From: Phaeovulum molybdatiresistens
GTDB taxonomy: Bacteria; Pseudomonadota; Alphaproteobacteria; Rhodobacterales; Rhodobacteraceae
Direction of reading: 5' to 3'
Length of the DNA stretch: 64,000 bases
Assembly: GCF_023544865.1 (NCBI RefSeq)
Contig: NZ_JAMJFX010000008.1
Location: forward strand, 62,001 to 126,000
The notes beneath the pieces were generated by a model, which searched no databases, was not told the origin of the DNA, and saw only the letters and a list, made by a program, of their open reading frames with translations. The position numbers and the translations under genes were made by a program. Positions 7,884 through 16,629 of this stretch are shown one piece after another; within the stretch, counting starts at the first letter, position 1, and every line of letters begins with the position of its first letter.

Positions 7884-9167
7884 TCAGGCCGTGGCCTTGG
7901 TCAGCGCCTGATCCAGATCGGCGATGATATCGCGGGCATCCTCGGTCCCGATCGACAGGCGCACCACATTGGGCGCAGCACCTGCCGCCACCTGCTGTTC
8001 GGGCGTCAGCTGGCGGTGCGTGGTCGAGGCCGAATGGATGATCAGCGACCGCGTATCGCCCAGGTTCGCCACATGGCTGAACAGCTTGAGGTTGTCGACC
8101 AGCTTCACGCAGGCCTCATAGCCGCCCTTGACGCCCACGGTGAACAGCGCGCCCGCCCCCTTGGGGCAGACCGTCGCCACCCGCCCATGCCAGGGCGATG
8201 AGGGCAGGCCCGCATATGTCACGAATTCGACGCGCGGGTCACGTTCCAGCCATTCGGCCACCGCGCGGGCGTTCTGGATATGGCGTTCCATGCGCAGCGA
8301 CAGGGTTTCAATCCCCATCAAGGTGTAATGCGCGCCCTGCGGGTTCATCGTCATGCCCAGATCGCGCAGGCCCACGGCGATGGAATGGAAGGTAAAGGCC
8401 ATCGGCCCCAGCGCCTCATGGAATTTCAACCCGTGGTAGGCGGGCTCGGGGTCCGACAGGCTGGGGAACTTGCCCGAGGCGGACCAGTCGAACTTGCCCG
8501 AATCCACGATCGCGCCGCCGGTCACGGTGCCGTTGCCGGTCATGTATTTGGTCAGCGAATGCACCACCAGCGTCGCGCCATGTTCGATCGGACGGCACAG
8601 ATAGGGGGTGGCCAGCGTGTTGTCGACGATCAGCGGCAGGCCGACCTTGTCGGCGACCTTCGCCACCGCGGGCAGGTCGGTGATATAGCCGCCGGGGTTG
8701 GAAATCGATTCGCAAAAGATCGCGCGGGTGTTGTCGTCCACCGCCGCCTCAAGCGCGGCCAGGTCGTCGAAATCGACGAATTTGGCCGACCAGCCAAAGC
8801 GCTTGATGGTCTGGCTGAACTGGGTGATCGTGCCGCCGTAAAGCCGGGTCGAGGCGATGATGTTGCAGCCCGGCCCCATCAGCGGGAACAGCGCCATGAT
8901 CTGCGCGGCATGCCCCGAGGAACAGCAGACAGCGCCCGCACCCCCTTCCAGCGCGGCCACACGGTTGGCCAGCGCCGCGACCGTGGGGTTGGTCAGGCGC
9001 GAATAGATGTAGCCCACCTCTTGCAGGTTGAACAGCCGCGCGGCGTGATCGGCATCTTTGAACACATAGGCGGTGGTCTGGTAGATCGGCACCTGACGCG
9101 CGCCGGTGGCGGGGTCGGGTTCGGCCCCGGCGTGGATCTGAAGCGTGTCGAAGGAATAGTCGGACAT
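7884..9167 (-). CDS. metY: O-acetylhomoserine sulfhydrylase (PLP-dependent)
   Basis: A 427-residue Cys/Met-metabolism PLP enzyme. It converts O-acetylhomoserine plus sulfide to homocysteine in the cytoplasm. The PLP lysine is K207 in HSLTKYMTGNG, with the VDNTLATPYL strand (D182) that holds the cofactor nitrogen. The N-terminal TLQIHAGAEPDPATGARQVP and length near 430 separate MetY from the shorter cystathionine gamma-synthase and beta-lyase (~380-400). The ATG follows a good AGGAG. A predicted promoter leaves only about 22 nt of leader. No other Met gene is adjacent. Confidence 0.95.
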   Translation of the reverse strand: MSDYSFDTLQIHAGAEPDPATGARQVPIYQTTAYVFKDADHAARLFNLQEVGYIYSRLTNPTVAALANRVAALEGGAGAVCCSSGHAAQIMALFPLMGPGCNIIASTRLYGGTITQFSQTIKRFGWSAKFVDFDDLAALEAAVDDNTRAIFCESISNPGGYITDLPAVAKVADKVGLPLIVDNTLATPYLCRPIEHGATLVVHSLTKYMTGNGTVTGGAIVDSGKFDWSASGKFPSLSDPEPAYHGLKFHEALGPMAFTFHSIAVGLRDLGMTMNPQGAHYTLMGIETLSLRMERHIQNARAVAEWLERDPRVEFVTYAGLPSSPWHGRVATVCPKGAGALFTVGVKGGYEACVKLVDNLKLFSHVANLGDTRSLIIHSASTTHRQLTPEQQVAAGAAPNVVRLSIGTEDARDIIADLDQALTKATA

Positions 9168-9195
9168 GGGCGGCTCCTGTCAAGAAATCGGGCGG

Positions 9196-9224
9196 AGCCT
9201 AGCGGCGGCCCGGGGGCGCTTCAA
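9196..9224 (-). promoter_or_regulatory. Predicted metY promoter
   Basis: On the minus strand, TTGAAG (9224-9219), a 17-bp spacer and TAGGCT (9201-9196). The expected start of transcription is ~22 nt before the metY ATG, leaving no room for a riboswitch. Confidence 0.5.
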
Positions 9225-9253
9225 ACATATTCGTTTCACCGCATGTGGCCCCA

Positions 9254-10240
9254 CTAGCGCAGCCAAAGCCCCTCGCGCCGGATCGCGTTGCGCAGGGCCT
9301 GTTCGCGCCGGGGCAGGTTGGCGCGGTCGAACAGGCCGCGCAAGCGTTGGCCCTTGCCCTGATAGACCAGTTTGCGGATCGGCTCGTATCCTTTCAGCAC
9401 CTTTTTCACCGGATTGGGCGCGCAGATCGCCTCCAGCATCGCCACCACCGCATCGCTTTCGCGCGCATAAAGCAGCGGCAGCGCGCGCCAGTGACAGCTG
9501 ACATCGCCATCCAGCCCCGCCAGCCCCGGCCCCGGCCGCCCGCCGCCCATCGAATGGATCACCAGCGGCAGGGCGATCTGGTCCAGCCAGGGGGTCAGGC
9601 TTTGGCAAGCCAGCTCATCGGGCGTGTCGTCGCGGATCGACAGCGCAAAGCGCAGGAACCGCGCGCCGAATTCGGCCGGATCGGCGCCAAAGAACCAGCC
9701 GGCGTTGAAATACAGATAGCGTTCCCAATGTTCATCGGGCTGCGACAGGTCCAGCGAGCTTGCGAAATCCAGCCCGAAGCGATCGTAAAGCGCCTTCCAG
9801 ATGCCGCCATAGCCGGGGCCGTAAAGCGGCGGCTCGGGCCAGGTGCCTTCGCGCCGCATCGAGGCTGCGGGGCGGGTGAAGTCGAAATCGACCGAGGACA
9901 GCAGGCCGGTGAACAGGGTGTCGGTGTCGAAAAAGACGAAAGGGTCCCCCGCGGGCAGGGCCGACAGAACCTCGATCTTGTTGCCATGGGGATAGGACTG
10001 GCCAAAATGGCGCGTGGCAAAGGGCAGGATTTCGGCGCCACAATCCACCAGCAGCGCCCGCACCGGCCCCGAAATGCGGGTTTCGTCCTGCCACAGCGGG
10101 CCGGGCTGGGGTTCTGCCACGATCAGGCGGCCGGAAAACTTGGGATTGCTGGCGCGCAGGGACAGGGCGAACAGCGCCGCTTCATATTCCAGCCGCCCGG
10201 CCTGGGCCACGCAGACCAGGTTGAACACTTGTGCCGACAC
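9254..10240 (-). CDS. Glycosyltransferase-like protein with DxD motif
   Basis: About 328 residues. The region up to ~115 looks like a GT-A nucleotide-sugar fold, ending in PFVFFDTDTLF with a DxD-type metal site (Asp106, Asp108 when counted from the TTG). The next part has FNAGWFFGAD, common in glycogenin/GT8-like enzymes. The tail is basic. I do not recognise a specific acceptor. There is no ATG: the in-frame candidates are GTG at 10240 or TTG at 10243, both preceded by GGGGATGG. No polysaccharide genes lie nearby; tRNA-Tyr is upstream on the same strand and metY follows 86 bp later behind its own promoter. Confidence 0.65.
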   Translation of the reverse strand: MSAQVFNLVCVAQAGRLEYEAALFALSLRASNPKFSGRLIVAEPQPGPLWQDETRISGPVRALLVDCGAEILPFATRHFGQSYPHGNKIEVLSALPAGDPFVFFDTDTLFTGLLSSVDFDFTRPAASMRREGTWPEPPLYGPGYGGIWKALYDRFGLDFASSLDLSQPDEHWERYLYFNAGWFFGADPAEFGARFLRFALSIRDDTPDELACQSLTPWLDQIALPLVIHSMGGGRPGPGLAGLDGDVSCHWRALPLLYARESDAVVAMLEAICAPNPVKKVLKGYEPIRKLVYQGKGQRLRGLFDRANLPRREQALRNAIRREGLWLR

Positions 10241-10373
10241 CAACCATCCCCATCACACAAAACACCCCCCGCCGGCCCAGCGGCCTTGCGGGAACGGGCG
10301 CACCATAGCGGGGCCGGGACACAAGCGGAAGCGTCAGAATTGGGCCACGCCACGGGGGCGAAATGCCACGTCA

Positions 10374-10390
10374 CAGGGCCGAAGCCCTTG
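10374..10390 (-). terminator. Stem-loop with TTCG loop downstream of tRNA-Tyr
   Basis: Minus strand: AGGGC-TTCG-GCCCT, a stable C(UUCG)G-type tetraloop hairpin 23 nt past the tRNA 3' end. No T-run follows, so this is a candidate only. Confidence 0.35.
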
Positions 10391-10413
10391 ATTAAACACC
10401 AACCTTGGGGGGA

Positions 10414-10497
10414 TGGTGGGCGACCCTGGAATCGAACCAGGCATGGGTCTCCCCGGCGGAGTTACAGTCCGCTGCCGCACCTTGCAGCACGTCGCCC
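10414..10497 (-). tRNA. tRNA-Tyr (GUA), CCA encoded
   Basis: The acceptor arm GGGCGAC pairs with GTCGCCC, followed by discriminator A and an encoded CCA (10416-10414). The anticodon stem-loop GCGGA-CTGTAAC-TCCGC gives anticodon GTA. The T arm CCTGG-TTCGATT-CCAGG is standard. The long variable arm (CGGGGAGACCCATG) makes it class II, as expected for bacterial tRNA-Tyr. Total 84 nt. Confidence 0.96.
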
Positions 10498-10509
10498 GAC
10501 GCTGGCGGG

Positions 10510-10538
10510 TGGATACCGAAGGGGTCGGGGGGCGTCAA
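10510..10538 (-). promoter_or_regulatory. Promoter of tRNA-Tyr
   Basis: Minus strand: TTGACG (10538-10533), exactly 17 bp, then TATCCA (10515-10510), ending 12 bp before the mature tRNA 5' end. It has a consensus -35 and good spacing for a stable RNA promoter. Confidence 0.7.
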
Positions 10539-10618
10539 GCGGGAAAATGCCTCTGTGCCTGCTCTTGCCAAACTGCGATGCGCGGCGCAGGAAGGGGGGA
10601 ACGAAAAAGGGACCTGCG

Positions 10619-11428
10619 ATGAAGAAACCGGCCTGGGTGATCGACAAGGAACGCGCGCGCCGGGCGGCCGCGGCCGAAACGGTGTGGCTGTTCGGCCTGC
10701 ATGCGGTGCGAGATGCGCTGATGAACCCCGCGCGGGTCAAGCTGCGGCTGGTGCTGACGCGCAATGCCGCCGACAAGCTGGCCGATGCGATCGCGGCGGG
10801 CGGCCTTGCGCCCGAAATCGCCGATCCGCGCAAATTCGACAGCATCGTGCCGCTGGCGCCCGATTCCGTCCATCAGGGCGCCGCGCTGGAGGTCAAGCCC
10901 CTGGCCTGGGGCAAGCTGGAAGATGTCTGCCTGACCGGCGCGGGGGCGCCGCTGGTGGTGCTGCTGGACCGGGTGACCGATCCGCATAACGTGGGCGCCA
11001 TCCTGCGGTCGGCCGAGGTGTTCGGCGCGCGCGCCGTGATCGCGCCCGCGCGCCATTCCGCGCCCGAAACCGGGGCGCTTGCGAAAACCGCCAGCGGCGC
11101 GCTGGAACGCCAGCCCTATCTGCGCGTCGGCAATCTGTCCGAGGCGATGGAGGCGCTGCGCGACATGGGCTATGTGCTGCTGGGCCTTGCGGGCGAGGCC
11201 GATCTGACGCTGGACCAGGGGCTGGCGCAGGCGGGCACCCGGCCCGTGGGCCTGGTGCTGGGGGCCGAGGGGCCGGGCCTGCGCGAAAAGACGCGCGAAA
11301 CCTGCGATGCGCTGGTGCGGATCCCCTTCGGGGGCGGCTTTGGGTCGCTGAACGTGTCCAATGCGGCGGCGGTGGCGCTTTATGCGGCAACCGCGCGCCC
11401 CGGTGGCGCAGGCCCCAAGGCGGGCTGA
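10619..11428 (+). CDS. rlmB: 23S rRNA 2'-O-methyltransferase RlmB (SpoU family)
   Basis: A 269-residue SPOUT methyltransferase that methylates ribose of G2251 (E. coli numbering) in 23S rRNA. An N-terminal L30e-like substrate-binding domain (VWLFGLHAVRDAL...) covers ~15-95. The knotted catalytic domain has motif 1 (LDRVTDPHNVGAILRSAEVFG), with N and R in place; motif 2 (VLGAEGPGLR); and motif 3 (IPFGGGFGSLNVSNAAAVAL). The frame stays open far upstream, through the tRNA gene, so the start is a choice: ATG 10619 begins MKKPAWVIDKERA, matches family length and lies downstream of GGGA. The tRNA promoter runs the other way. Confidence 0.93.
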   Translation: MKKPAWVIDKERARRAAAAETVWLFGLHAVRDALMNPARVKLRLVLTRNAADKLADAIAAGGLAPEIADPRKFDSIVPLAPDSVHQGAALEVKPLAWGKLEDVCLTGAGAPLVVLLDRVTDPHNVGAILRSAEVFGARAVIAPARHSAPETGALAKTASGALERQPYLRVGNLSEAMEALRDMGYVLLGLAGEADLTLDQGLAQAGTRPVGLVLGAEGPGLREKTRETCDALVRIPFGGGFGSLNVSNAAAVALYAATARPGGAGPKAG

Positions 11429-11539
11429 GGTCACAACTGCGCCAGCCGGGCCGGGGCGCACTGGCCCGGGGGATGCCTTTCTGGCAGGATCGGGGCTGGC
11501 TTGGCTGAAGCTTCACCGCGAAAGGTTTTCCCCGTCGTC

Positions 11540-11980
11540 ATGGCTTTGCGTTTTCTTGGCCCCCTCGCGATCCTGCTGGCTGCGGCGCTGCCGCTGGCCG
11601 CCGATCCGCCGCCGCCCGCGCATGCAAATTGGGCGCTGGCGGGCCATGATGCGGTGGCCATCGCGCGTGATGGCGCGGCGCAGGCGGGGCGGGCCGATCA
11701 GGCGCTGAAATGGCGCGGCCAGGTCTGGCTGTTCACCACGCCGGAAAACCGCGCCGCGTTTGAGGCCGACCCGGCCCGGTTCGCCCCGCGCTTTCGCGGC
11801 TATTGCGTGATGGCCCTGGCCGAGGGGGAACTGGCCCCCGGTTCGCCCGGCGTCTTTGTCCTGCATCAGGGGCGGCTTTATCTGATGCGATCGACCCAGG
11901 CGCGCACGCGCTTTCTGGCCGATCCTGATGGCTGGATTGCGCGCGCCGAGGCGGGCTGGGCCGCGCTCACCGCGCGCTGA
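11540..11980 (+). CDS. Exported YHS-domain protein
   Basis: About 146 residues. An N-terminal signal sequence (ALRFLGPLAILLAAALPLAA) is followed by a YHS-type domain: NWALAGHDAVAIARDG, then WLFTTPENRAAFEADPARFAPRFRGYC and a Gly-rich turn near LAPGSPG. YHS domains are short and often metal-associated. This Rhodobacterales form is periplasmic and of unknown function. The Cys in RFRGYCVMAL is one possible ligand. An in-frame TTG at 11501 would add 13 residues with no better RBS, so ATG 11540 is preferred. Confidence 0.7.
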   Translation: MALRFLGPLAILLAAALPLAADPPPPAHANWALAGHDAVAIARDGAAQAGRADQALKWRGQVWLFTTPENRAAFEADPARFAPRFRGYCVMALAEGELAPGSPGVFVLHQGRLYLMRSTQARTRFLADPDGWIARAEAGWAALTAR

Positions 11981-12111
11981 CGCACTCTCACAAAGGCGCG
12001 AGCCTTGCGCGAGGGGGATGCAATCGCGCCCCCGCCTTCCTATCTTGAGTATCAGAGGCATGGCACCGGAACTGCCCTGCTTCCGTTCACTGTCCCTCGT
12101 TCCGCACTTAT

Positions 12112-12141
12112 GCGCCCGGCCCTTGGCTCGGGCGCTTTTTT
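12112..12141 (+). terminator. Strong intrinsic terminator between the YHS gene and the CoA-binding gene
   Basis: GCGCCC (12112-12117) pairs with GGGCGC (12130-12135) across a 12-nt loop, then six T (12136-12141). It lies 131 bp after the YHS-gene stop and 67 bp before the next ATG, so it may end a long 3' UTR or a separate small RNA. Confidence 0.85.
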
Positions 12142-12207
12142 CTGCAAGCCTTGTCCGCCAGACGCCGAAGGCCCGAACGCCCCAGGCGCCAACCGAAGGA
12201 CAAGGCC

Positions 12208-12639
12208 ATGCCCGATATCACCGACACCGATCTGCGACAGATCCTTTCGACCACCCGGGTGATCGCCGTGGTGGGGATTTCGCCCAAGGCCGACCGCCCC
12301 TCGCATGAGGTGGCGGCGTATTTGCAGCGCAAGGGCTATCGGATCGTGCCGGTCAATCCCGGCCATGCAGGCGAAACGATCCTGGGCGAGACGGTCTTTG
12401 CCGATCTGGCCGCGATCCCGGGCGATATCGCGGTCGACATGGTCGATATCTTTCGCCGATCCGAGGCCGTGCCCGAGGTGGTCGCCGCCGCGCTGGACCA
12501 TCTGCCCGGCCTGCGCACGATCTGGATGCAGCTGGGCGTGATCCATGCCGAGGCCGCCGCCACGGCGCGCGCGCACGGCGTGCGCGTGGTCATGGATCGC
12601 TGCCCCAAGATCGACTATCCGCGCGTGATGCCCGGCTAG
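12208..12639 (+). CDS. CoA-binding domain protein (YccU-like)
   Basis: A 143-residue stand-alone CoA_binding Rossmann protein. The nucleotide-binding start is VIAVVGISPKADRPSHEVAAYLQRKGY; VDMVDIFRRSEAVPEVV and IWMQLGV follow, then a conserved Cys in VVMDRCPKIDYPR at the end. The fold is that of the CoA-binding part of succinyl-CoA synthetase alpha. The stand-alone form has no assigned reaction and may bind CoA or act as a thiol sensor. The ATG at 12208 has GAAGGACAAGG upstream; longer in-frame starts add only Arg-rich sequence. Confidence 0.88.
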   Translation: MPDITDTDLRQILSTTRVIAVVGISPKADRPSHEVAAYLQRKGYRIVPVNPGHAGETILGETVFADLAAIPGDIAVDMVDIFRRSEAVPEVVAAALDHLPGLRTIWMQLGVIHAEAAATARAHGVRVVMDRCPKIDYPRVMPG

Positions 12640-12660
12640 GAAAGGGCAGATCGGGGCAGA

Positions 12661-13845
12661 TCAGCCCTTGATCGCCTGCGCCGCCGCGATCAGCGCATCG
12701 GCGATAAAATCCAGATCGGGCCGCGTCAGCCGCGCGGGCAGGCGCAGATCGCAGGCCCGCATCAGCATGGCGCGCGTCTTGGGCAGGTCGGGCGGATCGC
12801 CCAGAAACTGCCAGTTCCAGAAGGCGCGGGCATTGTCCCGGCTTAGCCCGAATATCTGCACATTGACCCCGCGCGCCCCGGCCACCTGTTCAAAGCGGCG
12901 CGCCTCATCATCGGTCCAGCCGCCGGTCAGGTTGAACTGCAGCGAATCGGGGGCGCGTTCTTCGGGGGGCAGGGCGGGGGGCACGGCCATCCAGGGGCTT
13001 GTCGCAAGCCGCGCGGCCACATGGTCGTGATTGGCGCGCCCGTCGCGCACCCGGCGCGCGATTTCGGGCAACTGCGGCCGGATCACCGCCGCCGACAGGT
13101 TATTCATCCGCGTGTTGTAAAGCGGCAGGCGGTTTTGCCAGTGGACAAAGCTGTTCTGCAGGCCGGGATGCTTTTTCCAGTTGTGTTCATAGGCCCCCGA
13201 CATGATCACCGCGCGCGCGGCGATTTCGGGGTCATCGGTGATCAGGATGCCGCCTTCGCCCGCGTTGACCAGCTTGTAGGACTGAAAGGAAAAACAGCCG
13301 ATGCGCCCGATCGTGCCGATCTTGCGCCCGTTCCACAACGTGCCCAGCGAATGGGCCGCATCCTCGATCACCGGGATGGCGCGCGCATCGGCCAGCGCCA
13401 TGATCCGGTCCATGTCGGATGTGTGCCCGCGCATGTGGCTGATCATCACCGCGGCGATGGTGTCATCCAGCTTTGCCGCGAAATCGGCCAGATCGATGCG
13501 GTAATCGGCCCCCACCTCGACCAGGACCGGGGTGCAATCGGCATGCAAGATGGCCGAGGGCACGGCCGCGAAGGTGAAGGCCGGCACCAGAACCCGCGCG
13601 CCGCGTGGCAGGTCCAGCGCCTTCAGCGCCAGGAACAGCGCCGCCGAACAGGACGCCACCGCCAGCGCATAGCGCGTGCCCATCAGGGCGGCGAATTCGG
13701 CCTCAAGCAGGGCGACGGGCGCATTGTCCGAGGTGTAGCGGAACAGATCCCCTGACGCGAGCAGCCGGTCAATCTCGGCCCGGGCGGCCGCGGGGATCGG
13801 CTCGGCATCATGGACATTCGGGGCGCTGTGGCCGTCACGGGGCAT
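12661..13845 (-). CDS. DegT/DnrJ/EryC1/StrS-family PLP aminotransferase
   Basis: A 394-residue PLP enzyme of the sugar aminotransferase group. Visible marks are GTRYALAVASCSAALFLAL (PLP phosphate region), VIEDAAHSLGTLWNG (Asp to the pyridine nitrogen) and CFSFQSYKLVNAGEGG with the likely Schiff-base Lys. Family members transaminate keto-sugars, often for antibiotics or surface glycans. Here it follows the amine-glutamylation genes on the same strand, 92 bp after the oxidase stop, with no sugar genes nearby, so a link to amine metabolism is possible but only inferred. A GGCCCG/CGGGCC inverted repeat lies in that gap and may separate the transcripts. Confidence 0.85.
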   Translation of the reverse strand: MPRDGHSAPNVHDAEPIPAAARAEIDRLLASGDLFRYTSDNAPVALLEAEFAALMGTRYALAVASCSAALFLALKALDLPRGARVLVPAFTFAAVPSAILHADCTPVLVEVGADYRIDLADFAAKLDDTIAAVMISHMRGHTSDMDRIMALADARAIPVIEDAAHSLGTLWNGRKIGTIGRIGCFSFQSYKLVNAGEGGILITDDPEIAARAVIMSGAYEHNWKKHPGLQNSFVHWQNRLPLYNTRMNNLSAAVIRPQLPEIARRVRDGRANHDHVAARLATSPWMAVPPALPPEERAPDSLQFNLTGGWTDDEARRFEQVAGARGVNVQIFGLSRDNARAFWNWQFLGDPPDLPKTRAMLMRACDLRLPARLTRPDLDFIADALIAAAQAIKG

Positions 13846-13937
13846 CGCGGCTATCCTGATCGTTATCGCATGACTTTGGGCCCGCGCAGGAACCGGGCCA
13901 AGTGAAAGTTTCGTGTCGCACCGCGGGCCGGGGGCAG

Positions 13938-15254
13938 TCAGATGCCGATCCGGTCACGCATGGCATACCACGTCATCGCCGCCACCAGAAGCGGCCAGCG
14001 CAGCAGGGCGCCGCCGGGAAAGCGCGGCTGCGGCAGGCCCGCCATCAGATCGAAGCGCTCGGCCTGACCCGCGACCGCCTCGGCCATGATCTTGCCCGCC
14101 AGCGTCGCCATCGCCACGCCATGCCCCGAAAACCCCGAGGCCGACCACAGGTTCGGCCGGGGGCGCACAAAGCAGGGCATGCGGTTCATGGTGATCGCCA
14201 GCGTGCCGCCCCAGGCGTAATCGATGCGAAGATCGGCCAGATCGGGATAGACCTGCAGCATCGGTTTGCGCACGGTCCGGACGATGTCGGGAAAGCGGTA
14301 GCCATAGCTTTCGCCGCCGCCGAACAGCAGCCGGCCATCCTCGGACAGGCGCCAGTAGTTCACGACGAATTTCGTATCGGCCACCGCCACGTTTTCACGC
14401 AGCACATCGCGGGCGCGTTCGCCCAAGGGTTCGGTGGCGATGATGAAATTGTTGATCGGCATGACGCGGGCCGCAACCTTGCCCTCCAGCCCGCCCAGAT
14501 AGCCATTGGCGGCCAGGATCACATGGTCCGCCTCGATCGCGCCGTGGTCGGTCTGCACCACCGTTCTGGCCGTGGCGCCCGCAGCCGGATGGCGGATCGC
14601 ATGGACAACCGATCCTTCATGCAGCCGCGCGCCCGCGGCCTCGGCGGCAAGGGCCAGGCCTTGGGCAAAGTTCAGCGGATGCAGATGGCCCGCGCCGCGG
14701 TCGATGTCGCCGCCGCGATAGACGGGGCTGGGCACGATGGCGGCCAGATCGTCGCGCGATAGCGGGGTGATCTGGTCATAGCCGTAATCGTGCGCCAGCT
14801 TTTCGGCATTGGCGCGGGCATGGGCGACCTCGGCATCCTTCCAGCAGGCATGGACGATGCCGGGGTGAAAGGTGACCGGCATCTGATGCGCCGCGATCAG
14901 ATCACGCACCAGCGCCTTGGCCTCTTGCCCGAAATCCCACAGCTTGCGCGCAGTGTCGCGCCCGACCATGGCCTCCAGATCGTCCTGTTCCAGCCGCTGG
15001 CCCGACCCCACCTGTCCGCCATTGCGCCCCGAGGCGCCAAAGCCCATGCGATGCGCTTCCAGCAGCACCACATCCATCCCGCGCTGCGCCAGGTGCAGCG
15101 CCGCCGACAGCCCGGTAAAGCCGCCGCCGATGATGCAGACATCGGCCCGCCCGCGCCCCTTCAGCGCGGGCCAGCGCCGGTCGCTTGCGGCGGTGGCGGC
15201 ATACCAGCTGGCGGCATGTTCGCCGGGGCGGTCGTTGGCAAACAGCAGGTTCAT
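13938..15254 (-). CDS. puuB: FAD-dependent amine oxidase, PuuB-like (gamma-glutamylputrescine oxidase)
   Basis: A 438-residue DAO-fold flavoprotein. FAD-binding GGGFTG is near residue 43, in VCIIGGGFTGLSAALHLAQRG, followed by LLEAHRMGFGASGRNGGQV, the segment typical of PuuB and related gamma-glutamylamine oxidases. The C-terminus has the FSGHGVAMATLAGKIMAEAV flavin motif. Expected reaction: oxidation of a gamma-glutamylated amine to the aldehyde plus ammonia and peroxide. Its ATG overlaps the stop of the upstream PuuA-like gene by 4 nt (ATGA), which supports coupled translation and a shared pathway. The amine is not proven to be putrescine. Confidence 0.85.
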   Translation of the reverse strand: MNLLFANDRPGEHAASWYAATAASDRRWPALKGRGRADVCIIGGGFTGLSAALHLAQRGMDVVLLEAHRMGFGASGRNGGQVGSGQRLEQDDLEAMVGRDTARKLWDFGQEAKALVRDLIAAHQMPVTFHPGIVHACWKDAEVAHARANAEKLAHDYGYDQITPLSRDDLAAIVPSPVYRGGDIDRGAGHLHPLNFAQGLALAAEAAGARLHEGSVVHAIRHPAAGATARTVVQTDHGAIEADHVILAANGYLGGLEGKVAARVMPINNFIIATEPLGERARDVLRENVAVADTKFVVNYWRLSEDGRLLFGGGESYGYRFPDIVRTVRKPMLQVYPDLADLRIDYAWGGTLAITMNRMPCFVRPRPNLWSASGFSGHGVAMATLAGKIMAEAVAGQAERFDLMAGLPQPRFPGGALLRWPLLVAAMTWYAMRDRIGI

Positions 15255-16618
15255 ACGTTCAACAGCAGATGTTCGCGTTCCCAGGGGCTGATGACCTGCA
15301 GGAATTCCTTGTATTCATTGCGCTTCACCGCCTCATAGACGGTGCAGAATTCCGGGCCCAGAACGTCGCGCACCGGCGCGCTGTCGGCTAGAAGATCCAG
15401 CGCATCGCCCAGGTTGAAGGGCAGGTCGGTATCGCCCATATAGGCGTCCCCCAGGCATTCGGGGCGCGGCATCTTCTGTTCCTTCAGCCCCAGATAGGCA
15501 CAGGCCAGCGACGCCGCCAGCCCCAGATAGGGGTTGCAATCCATCCCCGCCAGGCGGTTTTCGATCCGCCGCGCAGCCGGCCCCGAGATCGGCACCCGAA
15601 GCCCGGTGGTGCGGTTGTCGCGGCCCCATTCCAGGTTGATGGGGGCGGCGAAATCGGGAACGTAGCGGCGGTAGCTGTTCACATAGGGCGCCAGCAGCGC
15701 GATCACCGCCGGAAGGTGGTTCTGCAGCCCCGCGATGCAATGCAGGAAGGCGATGGATTCGCCGCCATCGGGTTCGGAAAAGATGTTGCGCCCCGTTTCC
15801 ACATCCACCACCGATTGGTGGATGTGCATGGCGCTGCCCGGCTCGCCCTCGATCGGTTTGGCCATGAAGGTGGCGAAACAATCGTGGCGCAGGGCGGCCT
15901 CGCGGATCAGGCGCTTGAAGAAAAAGATCTCATCGGCCAGCTTCACCGGATCGCCATGGGCCAGGTTGATTTCCACCTGCCCCGCGCCGCCTTCTTGCAA
16001 GATGCCGTCGATTTCAAAGCCCTGCGCCTCGGCAAAGTCATAGATGTCGTCGATCACCTTGCCGTATTCATCGACCGCCGACATCGAATAGGCCTGTTTT
16101 CCGGCGGCGCGGCGGCCCGACCGGCCCATCGGCGGGATGATCGGCTGGTTCGGGTCCAGGTTGCGCGCGACCAGGAAGAATTCCATCTCGGGCGCGATGA
16201 TCGGGCGCCAGCCCTCGGCCTCATAGAGGCTGATGATCCGTTTGAGCACGTTGCGCGGCGCGATCGGCACCGGGTTGCCCTGCTGGTCGTTCACGTCATG
16301 GATCACCTGCAGCGTCACATCCGCCGTCCAGGGCGCGGCGGTGGCGGTGCTGAAATCGGGGGTCAGGATCATGTCGGGTTCAGTAAACGCGCCCATCGGA
16401 TTGTCGGCCCATTCGCCGGTGATTGTCTGCAGGAAGATCGAATTGGGCAGGAAGAAGCGGTCCTGAAATGCGAATTTCGAGGCGGGCATGGCCTTGCCGC
16501 GGGCCACGCCCGCGATGTCGGCGACGATGCATTCCACCTCATCCAGGCGCCGGCCCGCGATATAGTCGCGCGCGGCCTGGGGGATATGTTCCATCCATTG
16601 GGTCATGGGGCTTGCCAT
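15251..16618 (-). CDS. puuA: Glutamine synthetase-family gamma-glutamylamine ligase, PuuA-like
   Basis: 455 residues, the length of GlnA/PuuA ligases. Catalytic-domain marks include PEMEFFLVAR, EGGAGQVEINLAHGDP, FMAKPIEGEPGSAMHIHQS and NRTTGLRVPISGPAARRIENR, which cover the ATP, metal and glutamate sites. PuuA enzymes join glutamate to an amine (putrescine in E. coli) using ATP. The 4-nt overlap with the oxidase gene and the amine-type ABC transporter upstream favour this over assimilatory glutamine synthetase. It lies 11 nt after the amidotransferase stop. It is one of two paralogous ligases in this locus. Confidence 0.88.
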   Translation of the reverse strand: MASPMTQWMEHIPQAARDYIAGRRLDEVECIVADIAGVARGKAMPASKFAFQDRFFLPNSIFLQTITGEWADNPMGAFTEPDMILTPDFSTATAAPWTADVTLQVIHDVNDQQGNPVPIAPRNVLKRIISLYEAEGWRPIIAPEMEFFLVARNLDPNQPIIPPMGRSGRRAAGKQAYSMSAVDEYGKVIDDIYDFAEAQGFEIDGILQEGGAGQVEINLAHGDPVKLADEIFFFKRLIREAALRHDCFATFMAKPIEGEPGSAMHIHQSVVDVETGRNIFSEPDGGESIAFLHCIAGLQNHLPAVIALLAPYVNSYRRYVPDFAAPINLEWGRDNRTTGLRVPISGPAARRIENRLAGMDCNPYLGLAASLACAYLGLKEQKMPRPECLGDAYMGDTDLPFNLGDALDLLADSAPVRDVLGPEFCTVYEAVKRNEYKEFLQVISPWEREHLLLNV

Positions 16619-16629
16619 GGGTCAGCCTT

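Noticed and set aside
9168..9253. SAM riboswitch upstream of metY
   Set aside because: The predicted start of transcription leaves only ~22 nt of leader, and no SAM-II or SAM/SAH consensus is visible.
9245..10618. Long upstream extension of the rlmB frame
   Set aside because: It would read antisense through the glycosyltransferase gene and through tRNA-Tyr. The SPOUT protein begins naturally at ATG 10619.
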